Shown here in pieces: positions 25,103 through 34,149 of a stretch of DNA of 64,000 nt. Numbering within the stretch: the stretch's first letter is position 1; the number at the start of each line of letters is the position of its first letter. The notes beneath the pieces are model-generated. The model was not told the DNA's origin. It ran no database searches and was given only the letters and a program-made list of their open reading frames with translations. The DNA is taken from the NCBI RefSeq assembly GCF_014269285.1, contig NZ_JACOAF010000020.1, positions 310,001 through 374,000 of the forward strand, read 5' to 3'. Position numbers and translations under genes: made by a program. This DNA comes from Rufibacter sediminis. GTDB taxonomy: Bacteria > Bacteroidota > Bacteroidia > Cytophagales > Hymenobacteraceae.

Positions 25103-25411
25103 ATGAAAAGTTTATTATCCAGAGTGGAATCTAAGAAGATTGATAAGGCTGCGTCCATGCTGAAGGTATTGGCGCACCCAAAAAGGTTGGCCATCGTGGA
25201 TCTTCTGGGTAAGGAAGACAAGATGACTGTGACGGAGATCTACCAGTACCTGGATCTGCCGCAGGCCATCGCCTCACAGCATTTGATCACGCTGAAAGAC
25301 AAGGGGGTGCTCTCGTCGTTCAAGGTTGGCACCAAAATCTATTATTCCCTATCTATCCCCAAGCTGATTGATGTGATTGACTGCCTGGAGGAGTGCTGCG
25401 GTGATTTATAA
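25103..25411 (+). CDS. ArsR/SmtB-family transcriptional regulator
   Basis: 102 residues from ATG 25103. Winged helix-turn-helix: KVLAHPKRLAIVDLLG, TVTEIYQYLDLPQAIASQHLITLKDKGVLSSFKVGTKIYYSL, the standard ArsR DNA-binding layout. No paired metal-binding cysteines (CxCxxC) are seen in the recognition region. Two Cys near the C-terminus (CLEECCGDL) could be redox or metal ligands. No obvious target operon is adjacent, since the neighbours on both sides are on the other strand. Confidence 0.88.
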   Translation: MKSLLSRVESKKIDKAASMLKVLAHPKRLAIVDLLGKEDKMTVTEIYQYLDLPQAIASQHLITLKDKGVLSSFKVGTKIYYSLSIPKLIDVIDCLEECCGDL

Positions 25412-25463
25412 CCGCTGATGTTCCTGCTCGCGTAGTTTCCCCCGTCAAGTAAGTAGTCCCCGG

Positions 25464-25510
25464 AACCGTTTCCAGCCTGTTTTCACGAAAGTAGGCCAGA
25501 AACGGTTTTT
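25464..25510. repeat. GTTT/AAAC palindrome, copy 13 with T-run
   Basis: AACCGTTTCCAGCCTG...CACGAAAGTAGGCCAGAAACGGTT followed by TTTATTTT. It can serve as an intrinsic terminator for the arsR gene. Confidence 0.8.
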
Positions 25511-25686
25511 ATTTTCTATGCAATCTATATAGTAGAATGTATATCATTGGAATATCTCTGGCATTTGCCTGATTATCAAGTTGGTTGCAGAATGATTTCT
25601 TGAGATTTCGGGACGTACTTCTAGGTGTTAAATAGATCTCTGATATATAGTGATTTTCGTATTGTTAATTGCTTAAGCATTGAGGT

Positions 25687-25722
25687 GTTTTAGAGCTGTT
25701 TTCTGGAAAACAGCTCTAAAAC
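25687..25722. repeat. GTTTT/AAAAC palindrome, copy 14 (perfect)
   Basis: 17-bp perfect arms GTTTTAGAGCTGTTTTC / GAAAACAGCTCTAAAAC around TG; 20 bp from the NAGPA gene 3' end. The variable stem is AGAGCTG. Confidence 0.92.
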
Positions 25723-25742
25723 GAAGAATAGGTATTCCGCTC

Positions 25743-26696
25743 TTATTCCCTATACTTCAGCACCAATACTGCCGGCACGGGCCGCTGGCCTTCTTTGTCT
25801 GAGGGTTTGATGGTGTCTTTGCCTTTCACGTACAGGGCGCTGGAGCCTCCGCCGTCCAGGTTCAGGGCTTCTCTGCAGCCCAGGTCCACCATCAGTTTGG
25901 CTAACTGGTCTAAGCTGGCCCCTTCGGCAATGCCTTTGTTGCGGCCTTCCACCATCAAGATGATCAGTTTGTTATCTGGCGTGTAGCCGATCACGGTTCT
26001 AGGGTTAGGGCCTCTGAAGCTGGCTCCGCCGCGCATCTCTTCCTCTGCGGTGATGTGGGCTTTGCCATTCTGCACCAATACTGGTCCGCCGCCTACGGCA
26101 GTCTGTGGTTTCCAGCGCTTGATGTCTTTGACGGTTCGCTTGGAAGGCTCGGGGGCGGGTTGTCCATTGGCATCTGCGTCATAAGGCGAAGCCAGTTCCA
26201 TCGTCTTTTTCTTCTTGCCCACATTGTAGGCCCAGGCCACATCGGCGGTGCGGTTTCGGAAGAACCCGATGGCACCGGTGGTAGGATAGTAGGTGAGCGT
26301 ATCAGTGCCTTTGGGGTTCTTGCGTCTCACGGAGGCTTGCGGGGCCAGTACCTTGCCGTCCTGGATGACCAGGTTTAGGTTGCGGTTGTCAGCGAAGGAG
26401 AAGAAGGTGGTGTTCACCACGGCCAGCACGTTGCCGGTTTCCTGCTCATAATATTGCTGAGGCGTATAGCGCTTGCCGTTGCCCACGCGGGTAAGGACTT
26501 CCAGCTTGGAGTCTTTCAGGTCGGCTTCCAGGTAATACGCTTTGAAAGGCTTGCCGTCTAAGGAATCTGTGGTGACAAATACTTTTACAGTGGCGGGTAG
26601 ACCTTGCTGGTGTTGGGGAGAAGGCTGCCATTTCACTTGGGCCATACTGGGAAAGCAGGCCAGAAAGAAGAAAAGGGGAAGAAACGTCATTTTCAT
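25743..26696 (-). CDS. Phosphodiester glycosidase (NAGPA-like) family exported protein
   Basis: 317 residues. An N-terminal signal peptide (about 1-19) ends in MAQ. The NAGPA domain shows NTTFFSF, AVGGGPVLVQNGK, RTVIGYTPDNKLIILMVEGR, GASLDQLAKLMVDLGCREALNLDGGGSSALYV. The LNLDGGGSSA stretch is the family hallmark. The mammalian prototype removes GlcNAc from mannose-6-phosphate markers; bacterial members are thought to act on phosphodiester-linked glycans. Substrate unknown here. Would act outside the inner membrane. Confidence 0.88.
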   Translation of the reverse strand: MKMTFLPLFFFLACFPSMAQVKWQPSPQHQQGLPATVKVFVTTDSLDGKPFKAYYLEADLKDSKLEVLTRVGNGKRYTPQQYYEQETGNVLAVVNTTFFSFADNRNLNLVIQDGKVLAPQASVRRKNPKGTDTLTYYPTTGAIGFFRNRTADVAWAYNVGKKKKTMELASPYDADANGQPAPEPSKRTVKDIKRWKPQTAVGGGPVLVQNGKAHITAEEEMRGGASFRGPNPRTVIGYTPDNKLIILMVEGRNKGIAEGASLDQLAKLMVDLGCREALNLDGGGSSALYVKGKDTIKPSDKEGQRPVPAVLVLKYRE

Positions 26697-26777
26697 GCAG
26701 TCAAGATAGACAAGAGCATTAGAATATTCTAAAAACTAAATAAACAAAATCGGCCTGGGCACAAATCGCCGCGCAGG

Positions 26778-26827
26778 TCTAGCCGTTTTGGGACTGTTTT
26801 CTGGAAAACAGTCCCAAAACGGCTAGA
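26778..26827. repeat. GTTTT/AAAAC palindrome, copy 15 (perfect, type example)
   Basis: 24-bp perfect arms (TCTAGCCGTTTTGGGACTG + TTTTC, and the reverse complement) around TG. The best-conserved copy in the window; lies between two minus-strand genes. Confidence 0.95.
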
Positions 26828-26902
26828 CACAGGAATGTGCCCTTTCTGAAAGGTGGGAAACTGATATTTGCGCCAGAGGAGTTCTTCGCCCGATGAGCCG
26901 AT

Positions 26903-27793
26903 TTACTCTACTATCATCTCGCTGTGGCTGATGTCAATGGTGATGCGCTTCCCCATCCAGTTCAGGGACATGATGCCATCGTAAATCAACCCTTCCACAA
27001 ACTGAGCGGTAAAGTTGTCCACTTTAACGGAAGGGGCGTCTTTGGCCGCGAGCAAAGGAAGCTGAGCTTTATAGATGAGGCTTTTGAAGTCGAGGTTTAG
27101 TTCGCTGGCTTTTTCTATTTTGGTCACCCGGGTGGTATCTGCGGCATCAATGCCCAGCGGGGCCATCTGGGAGACATTGAGCCGGAATACATTGTTGCCG
27201 GCACCGCTGTCAATGGACAGCAGCAACGTACGCTTGCCGTTCACCACAAAGTAGGCGAACATACCCAACGACTGGCCCCGGGAATCTTCTAACTGCAGCG
27301 GGATGGTTTTCCCCGCCTTCTTCCGTTTGCCCAGGCTCTGGCGGGTTTCCAGGTAGAGTTTCTTGTTTTCTAAATCTAGGGTAAACGGCTGGTTCCGGAA
27401 GCTGGGCAAAGAAATGAGGCCGTCTATTCCCCCCAGGTTGGCGTCCAGAACGGAGAGCGTCACGTCTTTCTGCCGGTAATCGGCCATCGCGAATTCAGCG
27501 GCCGTGAACAGGTCCACATCCAGCCGCTCGCCCGTAGCCCGGAAACCGGTGAAGCCGCCGTCTTGCTGGCGTAAGCCCGTGACCTTAGACGCAAAGCTTT
27601 TCGTGAGTACCAGTAAACCGCCTCCGGTATCCAGTATAAAGTTGCCTTCCACCCCGTTAATCTTCGCTTTCACCAGGATGTGTCCCTGCGGCGCTATTTC
27701 CAGGGGAATAACGGTTTGAGCCAGCAGGGGAGAAGCCAACGTGAGCAGAAAGACAAGCCACAGAGCTTTGATAGGGAAGGCAGCGTTTTTCAT
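26903..27793 (-). CDS. Exported retropepsin-like aspartic protease
   Basis: 296 residues. The signal peptide ends near LLAQ (residue 26). The first catalytic motif ILDTGGG has DTG at 55-57. A second copy LSIDSGAG has DSG at 195-197. Two lobes each with an Asp-Thr/Ser-Gly motif suggest a single-chain bilobed aspartic protease, like pepsin in layout but built from retropepsin-like halves. Following sequences (GLISLPSFRNQPFTLDLENKKLYL) match the flap and strand patterns of the family. Physiological substrate unknown. Confidence 0.82.
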   Translation of the reverse strand: MKNAAFPIKALWLVFLLTLASPLLAQTVIPLEIAPQGHILVKAKINGVEGNFILDTGGGLLVLTKSFASKVTGLRQQDGGFTGFRATGERLDVDLFTAAEFAMADYRQKDVTLSVLDANLGGIDGLISLPSFRNQPFTLDLENKKLYLETRQSLGKRKKAGKTIPLQLEDSRGQSLGMFAYFVVNGKRTLLLSIDSGAGNNVFRLNVSQMAPLGIDAADTTRVTKIEKASELNLDFKSLIYKAQLPLLAAKDAPSVKVDNFTAQFVEGLIYDGIMSLNWMGKRITIDISHSEMIVE

Positions 27794-27883
27794 TTGTGCG
27801 TTTGTTTTAAGTAAGCAACCCCGTTTCTAAGAAGAAGCCAGATGCAGGTATGCCGTAGGAGATGTAGGGGAAGTCTGAAAAAA

Positions 27884-27924
27884 AGAAAAGCTACAGGACG
27901 AAACGGGTGTCCTGTAGCTTTTCT
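27884..27924 (-). terminator. Intrinsic terminator of hemA
   Basis: Arms AGAAAAGCTACAGGAC and GTCCTGTAGCTTTTCT pair over 16 bp. On the minus strand the stem is followed by TTTTTTTC, 22 bp after the hemA stop codon. Confidence 0.88.
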
Positions 27925-27946
27925 GGATATCATACTAAAAATAAAG

Positions 27947-29221
27947 TTAAGCGTGCGCCTCAGAAGACTGTTTCTCCAGATCGAAGAGATCCGTAAGGAC
28001 ATCGATCAGGGTTTCGGCTTCGCCGCGTTTGCAGGCGGCTTTGAGTTGCAGTACCGGCAGTTTGATGATCTTCTGCATCATGGATTTGGTGACCTCGTCC
28101 ATGTGCTTGGCTTCCTCGGGAGAGAGTTTCTTCAGGTAACGGGCCATCTCCTCCTGACGGATGGTTTCCAGCGCGTTTTTCAGTTTCTGGATGGTAGGCG
28201 ACACGTTCATCTCCTTGGTCCAGTCCTCAAAACTGGCAATAGACTCCCTGATGATTTGCTTCACCTGCGGAACGGAATCCAGGCGGCGTTGCAGGGCTTC
28301 AGAGGCTTTGTTCTGGATGGTGTCAATGTTGTACACCAGCACCCCCGGAATCTGCTCTACCTCAGCCTCCACGCTGCGCGGTACGCTCAGGTCAATGAAA
28401 AACTTGTAGGTCAGCACGTTCAGGCGGCTCACCATCTCTTTGGTGAAGAACGGCTCGTCGCGGGCTACGGAGGAGATGATGACATCGGCCTCTTTCATGG
28501 CCTCTACCAGGTTCTCGAACGCGACTACTTCCAGGCCACACTCCTCGGCCAGGATCTCGGCTTTGGTTTTGGTGCGGTTAGAGATTTTTACGTTCTGGAA
28601 ATCTGAATCGGCGAGGTGGCGGCATACATCAGCCCCAATCTCGCCCAGGCCCACCACCAATACTTTGGGGTTGGCGATGTCTGCGGTGAGGCTTTCCACC
28701 AGTTCCAGGGCGGCATAGGAGGTGGAAGCAGCTCCGTCTCTAAAGGAGGTCTCCTGTACTACGCGCTTGTTGGTGAAGAAAATGGTGTGCAGCAGGCGGT
28801 GCAGGAACGGTCCGGCGGCCTCGTTGTCCACACTCCACTGGTAGGCTTGTTTTACCTGGTTGGAGATCTGCATGTCGCCCACCACCTGCGCGTCCAGGCC
28901 CATGGCCACGTTGAACAGGTGCTGCACGGCATCAGCGTGCTCATTCACGATGGTGAAATAATCCAGATACTGGGAAATATTGGCAATGCCCTTGCTGATG
29001 CCCAGCAGCTTCACGATCTCGTGGCTGTAGTCATCATCAGAAGTATAATACACCTCCGTGCGGTTGCACGTGGAAAGCACTAAAATGTCAGTTGCCTGAA
29101 TGAATTCTTTGAGCGTTTGCAGGAACTGTCTACACGACCCCTCATCCAAGGCGATAAGCTCTCTTATGTCTAAGGGAGCTTTTTTATAGGAAAGACTGAC
29201 GGCTCTAAAATTGTGAAGCAT
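27947..29221 (-). CDS. hemA: Glutamyl-tRNA reductase
   Basis: 424 residues from the ATG at 29221 (MLHNFRAVSLSYKKAPLDIRE), the usual Bacteroidota N-terminus. An in-frame ATG at 29242 lies almost on the promoter box and is rejected. The catalytic Cys52 is in STCNRTEVYY. The NADPH-binding motif is VLVVGLGEIGADVCRHL. The C-terminal dimerisation helix follows. It makes glutamate-1-semialdehyde from Glu-tRNA, the first committed step of C5 haem synthesis. Confidence 0.95.
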   Translation of the reverse strand: MLHNFRAVSLSYKKAPLDIRELIALDEGSCRQFLQTLKEFIQATDILVLSTCNRTEVYYTSDDDYSHEIVKLLGISKGIANISQYLDYFTIVNEHADAVQHLFNVAMGLDAQVVGDMQISNQVKQAYQWSVDNEAAGPFLHRLLHTIFFTNKRVVQETSFRDGAASTSYAALELVESLTADIANPKVLVVGLGEIGADVCRHLADSDFQNVKISNRTKTKAEILAEECGLEVVAFENLVEAMKEADVIISSVARDEPFFTKEMVSRLNVLTYKFFIDLSVPRSVEAEVEQIPGVLVYNIDTIQNKASEALQRRLDSVPQVKQIIRESIASFEDWTKEMNVSPTIQKLKNALETIRQEEMARYLKKLSPEEAKHMDEVTKSMMQKIIKLPVLQLKAACKRGEAETLIDVLTDLFDLEKQSSEAHA

Positions 29222-29243
29222 ACGGCAGTTTTGAAATAGCATG

Positions 29244-29251
29244 CAAAATTA
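29244..29251 (-). promoter_or_regulatory. Candidate -7 box (TAATTTTG) for hemA
   Basis: TAnnTTTG on the minus strand, 22 bp before the ATG at 29221. Transcription from it would start near 29237-29240, downstream of the alternative ATG at 29242. Confidence 0.5.
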
Positions 29252-29275
29252 CGGCGCGATCTTTTAAGAATGAAT

Positions 29276-29283
29276 TACTTTTG
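29276..29283 (+). promoter_or_regulatory. Candidate -7 box (TACTTTTG) for the histidine kinase gene
   Basis: TAnnTTTG on the plus strand, back-to-back with the hemA box. It leaves a leader of roughly 110 bases before the kinase start at 29404. Confidence 0.4.
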
Positions 29284-29403
29284 TACCTTTCTCTTATTTA
29301 TACTCATTACAAATTGCGTGGGGTAGACGCTTCTTCTGCTATCTTCGTTTAGAGAGAACCCAACCCCTAGACGGGCGTATCTGTTCTAGCGTTGCTTTTG
29401 TAC

Positions 29404-30591
29404 ATGATCCCGACCTCCATTTATTCCAAGAAATCTAGGTTAAAGCTCCTGATCATCGCCATTGCCTTGTTCATTGGTGGGGCAACCGTGATCTATACTA
29501 ACCTGCTGGTAGCCAAGCTCTCTGAGCGTGAGCAGCAACTGATTGACTTGTACGCCAAGGGCCTGCGCTACATGATCAACGCCGAGATTGACTCTGACAA
29601 CCTGGTGTTTATTCAGGAGGAGATCATTGACGCGAACCGCTCGGTGCCGGTCATCCAGACCGATGAAGAAGAGAACGTCATTGCTTACAAGAACCTTGAT
29701 ATCCCCGAAAAGATTTCCGAGAACCGCAAAAAAAGGCTTCTGAAGCGGGAAATCGCCAAGATGAAGGCTCAGCACAAGCCCATTGTGGTCTCGTACCAGC
29801 AGGAGTTCAAGAACTACATTTTCTACAAAGATTCTGAGTTGCTCACGCAGCTGCGCTACTACCCGTACGTGCAGCTCACGGTTATCGCGTGCCTTTCTGT
29901 TATTGCGTACTACGCCTTCAGTTACTCGCGCAAAGCCGAGCAGAACCGCGTTTGGGTGGGCCTGGCCAAGGAAACCGCGCACCAGCTGGGAACGCCGCTT
30001 TCCTCTCTCATGGCTTGGTACGAGTACCTGAAAGGCAGCCCCCGGTTTGAGAATGAACCCATCATAGAGGAGCTGGGCAAGGACGTGCGGCGTCTGGAGA
30101 TCATCACGGAGCGGTTCTCCAACATCGGCTCGGTGCCGGTGCTCAAAGACGAGCCCCTGCTACAGGTGGTGGACAACGCCATAGGCTACCTGCGAAACCG
30201 CGTCTCCAACAAAGTGTCCATCAACATTGAATCTGATTTCCCACCGGAGACCACGGCCAAAGTGAACATCCCTTTGTTTGAGTGGGTAATTGAGAACATC
30301 TGCAAGAACGCCGTGGATGCCATGGAGGGCAAAGGCAGTATCACCCTGCGCCTGGTAAAAGCCAATGTGAAAGACGCCATCGCGCTGGATATTCAGGATA
30401 CCGGCAAAGGCATCCCTAAAACCAAGCAGGAAGAAGTGTTCGTGCCGGGCTATACCACCAAGAAGCGTGGCTGGGGCTTAGGTCTGGCGCTCGCTAAACG
30501 CATCATTGAGAACTACCACCAAGGACGTTTGTTCGTGAAGTCCTCTGAGGTAGGGAAGGGCACAACGTTCAGGGTGGTGTTGAACAGGTAG
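29404..30591 (+). CDS. Membrane sensor histidine kinase
   Basis: 395 residues from ATG 29404. Two membrane helices (about 14-35 and 155-175) enclose a 115-residue extracytoplasmic sensor region. The H-box AKETAHQLGTP carries the phospho-acceptor His193. The N-box (VIENICKNAVDAM), G1 (DIQDTGKGIP) and G2 (GWGLGLALAKRI) boxes follow. No response regulator is adjacent, so it is an orphan kinase by position. It ends 42 bp before the 3' end of a convergent gene. Confidence 0.9.
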   Translation: MIPTSIYSKKSRLKLLIIAIALFIGGATVIYTNLLVAKLSEREQQLIDLYAKGLRYMINAEIDSDNLVFIQEEIIDANRSVPVIQTDEEENVIAYKNLDIPEKISENRKKRLLKREIAKMKAQHKPIVVSYQQEFKNYIFYKDSELLTQLRYYPYVQLTVIACLSVIAYYAFSYSRKAEQNRVWVGLAKETAHQLGTPLSSLMAWYEYLKGSPRFENEPIIEELGKDVRRLEIITERFSNIGSVPVLKDEPLLQVVDNAIGYLRNRVSNKVSINIESDFPPETTAKVNIPLFEWVIENICKNAVDAMEGKGSITLRLVKANVKDAIALDIQDTGKGIPKTKQEEVFVPGYTTKKRGWGLGLALAKRIIENYHQGRLFVKSSEVGKGTTFRVVLNR

Positions 30592-30593
30592 CG

Positions 30594-30632
30594 CGTTTTG
30601 GAGGTGTTTTATGGAAAGATAGGGAGAAACGG
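30594..30632. repeat. GTTTT/AAAC palindrome, copy 16 (degenerate)
   Basis: CGTTTTGGAGGTGTTTTATGGAAAGATAGGGAGAAACGG, 2 bp after the kinase stop codon. The right arm is eroded. Confidence 0.45.
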
Positions 30633-30633
30633 A

Positions 30634-31374
30634 TTAGCGGAAAAAGTCTTCTATTCGGTAGAACACGTTTTTGGGAAAGCTATTGTCTTTCACTGGAAGC
30701 CCGCTCACGGAAATACCTCCCAATACTCCCTGAAATTCATTGTGAACAGCTTTTTCTGTTAGAAGAGCAACCCTTATCGCCTGTAGATTTTCTAATTCTG
30801 AAAGGCAAAACCGTTGAGTTTGGTACCCAATAGCCGAAATCACTAACCATTGTTTCTCCAGGGGTATTGTTTTAGAGAACGGTAGATGGAAATTACCTAG
30901 AGCATCTGCCATTGTTTCCACGGAATCATTCAGCCTTATGATTGCTGATGTGCCTGCTAGAATATTCCCGCGGATAGAGGTGCTGTCCTGCGCAGGAACA
31001 GTGGGAGAAAGTAGAAGTCTAGGGGTTGGTAAGAGTTCTATTTCTGTGCTGCGTTGTTGGATTTGCTGGGCGGCAGTTGGGCGAGCAGTTAGCCATGTTG
31101 CTAAACCCAGGATCAAAGCAGGTAAAGTCCATTTCTTTTTGGAACTAGCCTTGGTTCTAAATTCCCGGTTAAGTTGATCATCGCGGAATCTCCCGCAGCC
31201 ATTCCCAGATTGTTTTGTCAACCAAGCTATCACCTCCGCGTCTGTCATAGCAGTAAAGTCCACCACTGTTTTCTGGCAGTTTTGGCAAAAACGACCTTGA
31301 AACTCAGGTGCCATAGATGTCCAATCCTCATGGCAAGGCTGCGGGATAGTAACGGTGAGCCGGTTGTGGGGCAT
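30634..31374 (-). CDS. Cys4 membrane protein with regulatory-like beta domain (paralog 1)
   Basis: 246 residues. The N-terminal 60 residues carry four cysteines, Cys14 (PCHEDW), Cys30 and Cys33 (GRFCQNC) and Cys60 (GNGCGRF), followed by [14 protein letters not shown]. This looks like a zinc-binding or redox cytosolic unit. One membrane helix (about 81-97) follows. The remainder is beta-rich and resembles a carboxypeptidase-regulatory-like domain (GNILAGTSAIIRLND, ALGNFHLPF, ISAIGYQTQ). The whole arrangement is repeated in the next gene. Function unknown; anti-sigma-like topology is an inference. Confidence 0.7.
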   Translation of the reverse strand: MPHNRLTVTIPQPCHEDWTSMAPEFQGRFCQNCQKTVVDFTAMTDAEVIAWLTKQSGNGCGRFRDDQLNREFRTKASSKKKWTLPALILGLATWLTARPTAAQQIQQRSTEIELLPTPRLLLSPTVPAQDSTSIRGNILAGTSAIIRLNDSVETMADALGNFHLPFSKTIPLEKQWLVISAIGYQTQRFCLSELENLQAIRVALLTEKAVHNEFQGVLGGISVSGLPVKDNSFPKNVFYRIEDFFR

Positions 31375-31419
31375 GGCTTCTTTTTTGAACTGGTTTCTGA
31401 AAAGTGAACCGAAAGCAGG

Positions 31420-32166
31420 TTAGGAGAACAGTTGCTTTACCTTCTGAAAAAATCCAGGTTCAGGTAATGGTTTGTTGAACTGAATAGCTATACCTCCTAG
31501 AACTGCCGTGTCTAAAGTCATGATGATCTCCGAGTGCTCTCGTTTAAGTAATTTAGAAAGCTTTACTTCTTTCATCTCATACCCAATAAAAGAGAAAATA
31601 ATTTTCTGCTTTTTATTCACCAGATGAGCAGGAACAGATAATTCAAAATTGCCGTTTCGGTCAGATGGAACTCCGATAGAAGTTCCTTTCAACATGATGG
31701 TTGTTCCTGGCAAGGTCTCCTTGCTTCGTGCATCTACCACCTTGCCTTTCAAAATAACTGGGCTAACAGGTTTTTCAGAAAGCTTTTTTGTTTCCCTTCT
31801 TGAATTCTCAGAACCGGTTTGTTGACCTGCACTAGAAATAATAAAAGTAGATACTTGCTTCGCTTCAACATTCTTGGTGCTTAACCATGCTGATAGCACC
31901 AAGGCTACGGCTCGCCATGTCCAAGGCTTGCGGTTGTAAGTGGCTGCTTTTAATTCTGTCCCTACTTGCTCATGCCGGAACCTTCCGCATGTAGTGTCCT
32001 TGTTTTCAGTAAGCCAATCCACTATTTCGGAATCAGACACTGCAGTAAAATCCACTACTGTTTTCTGGCAGTTTTGGCAGAAACGGCCCTGAAACGTAGG
32101 TGCCATGGCCTGCCAATCCTCATGGCAGGGTTGGGGCACGGAGATGGTGAGGCGGCGGGTAGACAT
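31420..32166 (-). CDS. Cys4 membrane protein with carboxypeptidase-regulatory-like domain (paralog 2)
   Basis: 248 residues. Cysteines at 14, 30, 33 and 60, exactly as in the downstream paralog, with [30 protein letters not shown] membrane helix lies near 82-97. The outer part is a clear CarboxypepD_reg-like domain ([53 protein letters not shown]). The two genes are tandem, 45 bp apart on the minus strand, and arose by duplication. The outer domain is better preserved in this copy. Confidence 0.78.
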   Translation of the reverse strand: MSTRRLTISVPQPCHEDWQAMAPTFQGRFCQNCQKTVVDFTAVSDSEIVDWLTENKDTTCGRFRHEQVGTELKAATYNRKPWTWRAVALVLSAWLSTKNVEAKQVSTFIISSAGQQTGSENSRRETKKLSEKPVSPVILKGKVVDARSKETLPGTTIMLKGTSIGVPSDRNGNFELSVPAHLVNKKQKIIFSFIGYEMKEVKLSKLLKREHSEIIMTLDTAVLGGIAIQFNKPLPEPGFFQKVKQLFS

Positions 32167-32259
32167 ACGGGAGTGGTTTCTCTAAATATACGTGGTCCGC
32201 GCCGCTTTCAGAATATTTTGCTTAACTTTTCACCTGAATTTCTACACCAAAGAGAGCAA

Positions 32260-34005
32260 GTGAATTTAAAGAGTCTTTTTCGCCGCAAGAGTTTAACCGC
32301 TGTTTTACATACGCCGCCTGCCGATGTCGCGGCCCATCCGGGAGCGGTGGAAGAAGGACTGGAGCGCAATCTATCGGTCAGAGACTTGACCTCGCTGGGG
32401 ATTGCCGCCATCATTGGAGCCGGTATCTTCAGTACCATCGGGAACGCGAGTTACGAGGGCGGCCCGGCGGTGTCTATGCTGTTCATTTTCACGGCCATTG
32501 CGTGTGCGTTCTCGGCGCTGTGTTACGCGCAGTTTGCGGCTACCATTCCGGTGAGCGGCTCGGCGTACACTTATGCCTACACCTCGTTTGGGGAGCTGGC
32601 GGCCTGGATTATCGGTTGGGCTCTGATCATGGAATACACGGTGGGTAACATTGTGGTGGCCATCTCGTGGAGCGATTATTTCACCGGGCTCATGAGCGGC
32701 GTGGGGCTGGATATTCCGGCCTGGCTCACCATGGGAACCCAGAGTGCCCACAAAGGGTATGGCGAGGTAATGGCGCTGCTGCAGGCGGGGCAACCGCTTA
32801 CGGCGGCTGATCCGGTGCAGTTGGAGGCCTACAACACGTGGCGGTCAGCCCCGGATTTCCTGGGCGGAAAACTGGTGGTGGATCTGCCAGCTTTCATGAT
32901 CAATGCCGTGATTACTGCGTTGGTGTACGTGGGGATAAAAGAGTCTAAAAACGCCTCTAACTTACTGGTGGTGCTGAAGATGATTGTGGTGTTGGTGGTG
33001 ATCGCCGTAGGCGCTTTCTACGTGAACCCAGAGAACTGGAGCCCGTTTGCGCCCAACGGCATTGGCGGCGTGTTGAAAGGCGTGTCAGCGGTGTTCTTCG
33101 CCTACATCGGGTTTGATGCCATCAGTACCACTGCCGAGGAGTGTAAGAATCCGCAACGCGATTTGCCCCGGGCCATGATTTACGCGCTCATTATCTGTAC
33201 CGTGCTCTACGTGATCATCACTCTGGTTTTAACCGGAATGGTGTCGTACAAAGAACTGGCCGTAGGCGATCCTTTGGCGTACGTTTTCACGAAAGTAGGC
33301 GTAGACTGGCTGGCTGGGGTAGTGGCGGTGAGCGCCATTTTTGCGATGGCCTCGGTGCTGCTGGTGTTCCAGATCGGGCAGCCCCGCATCTGGATGACCA
33401 TGTCCCGCGACGGTTTATTGCCTCCAGTTTTCTCTAAAGTGCATCCGCGATTCAGAACGCCGTCTTTCTCTACGCTGGTAACAGGTTTCTTTGTGGGCGT
33501 ACCTGCCCTGCTCCTGAACATGGATTTAGTGATTGACCTGACCAGTATCGGGACGCTTTTCGCCTTTGCTTTGGTGTGCGGCGGGATCTTAATGATCGAT
33601 CCGTTGGGCAAATCGGAGGCCAGATTCAAGGTGCCTTACCTGAACGGCAAGTTCCTGGTGCCGCTGATTCTGGCGGTGGCCGGCATATTGGTGTTGCTCT
33701 ACAACCGGGTAGCCATTGATGAGTTCTGGAGCGCCGTAGCCGGTAACGGAGGTTACGAGGAGTTCCGTCACCAGATCCCCATGCTAGTGTTCCTGATTTC
33801 CTGCGTGCTGCTGGCCTGGGTTTCGTTCCGGAAAAGCCTGTCGTTGTTGCCGGTGCTGGGCTTGTTGACCAACCTGTACCTGATGACGCAGTTGGGCGTG
33901 AACAACTGGCTGCTGTTTACCGTCTGGCTGCTGATTGGCTTGGCTATTTACTTTGGGTACAGCTTCAAGCACAGCAAGTTGGCCTCGCGCCCAAAAATCG
34001 CCTAA
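32260..34005 (+). CDS. Amino acid permease (APC superfamily, CAT-like)
   Basis: 581 residues from the GTG at 32260. The frame is open upstream to 31966, but that runs antisense through the neighbouring gene. After a 60-residue cytosolic N-terminus ([27 protein letters not shown]), the GAGIF motif in helix 1 is the substrate-binding break of APC transporters. About twelve to fourteen helices follow, with [23 protein letters not shown] in the middle, as in cationic amino-acid (CAT/YfnA) transporters. Divergent from the Cys4 protein genes. Confidence 0.9.
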   Translation: MNLKSLFRRKSLTAVLHTPPADVAAHPGAVEEGLERNLSVRDLTSLGIAAIIGAGIFSTIGNASYEGGPAVSMLFIFTAIACAFSALCYAQFAATIPVSGSAYTYAYTSFGELAAWIIGWALIMEYTVGNIVVAISWSDYFTGLMSGVGLDIPAWLTMGTQSAHKGYGEVMALLQAGQPLTAADPVQLEAYNTWRSAPDFLGGKLVVDLPAFMINAVITALVYVGIKESKNASNLLVVLKMIVVLVVIAVGAFYVNPENWSPFAPNGIGGVLKGVSAVFFAYIGFDAISTTAEECKNPQRDLPRAMIYALIICTVLYVIITLVLTGMVSYKELAVGDPLAYVFTKVGVDWLAGVVAVSAIFAMASVLLVFQIGQPRIWMTMSRDGLLPPVFSKVHPRFRTPSFSTLVTGFFVGVPALLLNMDLVIDLTSIGTLFAFALVCGGILMIDPLGKSEARFKVPYLNGKFLVPLILAVAGILVLLYNRVAIDEFWSAVAGNGGYEEFRHQIPMLVFLISCVLLAWVSFRKSLSLLPVLGLLTNLYLMTQLGVNNWLLFTVWLLIGLAIYFGYSFKHSKLASRPKIA

Positions 34006-34149
34006 AAGATTCGCCGCGAGCGAAACAGGCGTGCTACGTGGCTCTGCTAAAAAGGTTTAAAAAAGTTTTCTTTCTTTTATGATAGGTGGTAACTTGCTTA
34101 TACCAAAGCGAGCTGGAAGAGGTGCGCTTGTCATTTATAAGCTGAGCCT

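Larger units (their letters stand above)
25412..25742. other. Gap between convergent arsR and NAGPA genes
   Basis: No gene. Two palindrome copies (25464-25510 and 25687-25722), one close to each gene end. AT-rich sequence lies between them. Confidence 0.65.

Noticed and set aside
31966-32259. 98-codon N-terminal extension of the amino-acid permease
   Set aside because: Runs antisense through the start of the neighbouring Cys4 protein gene; conserved permease sequence begins after the GTG at 32260.
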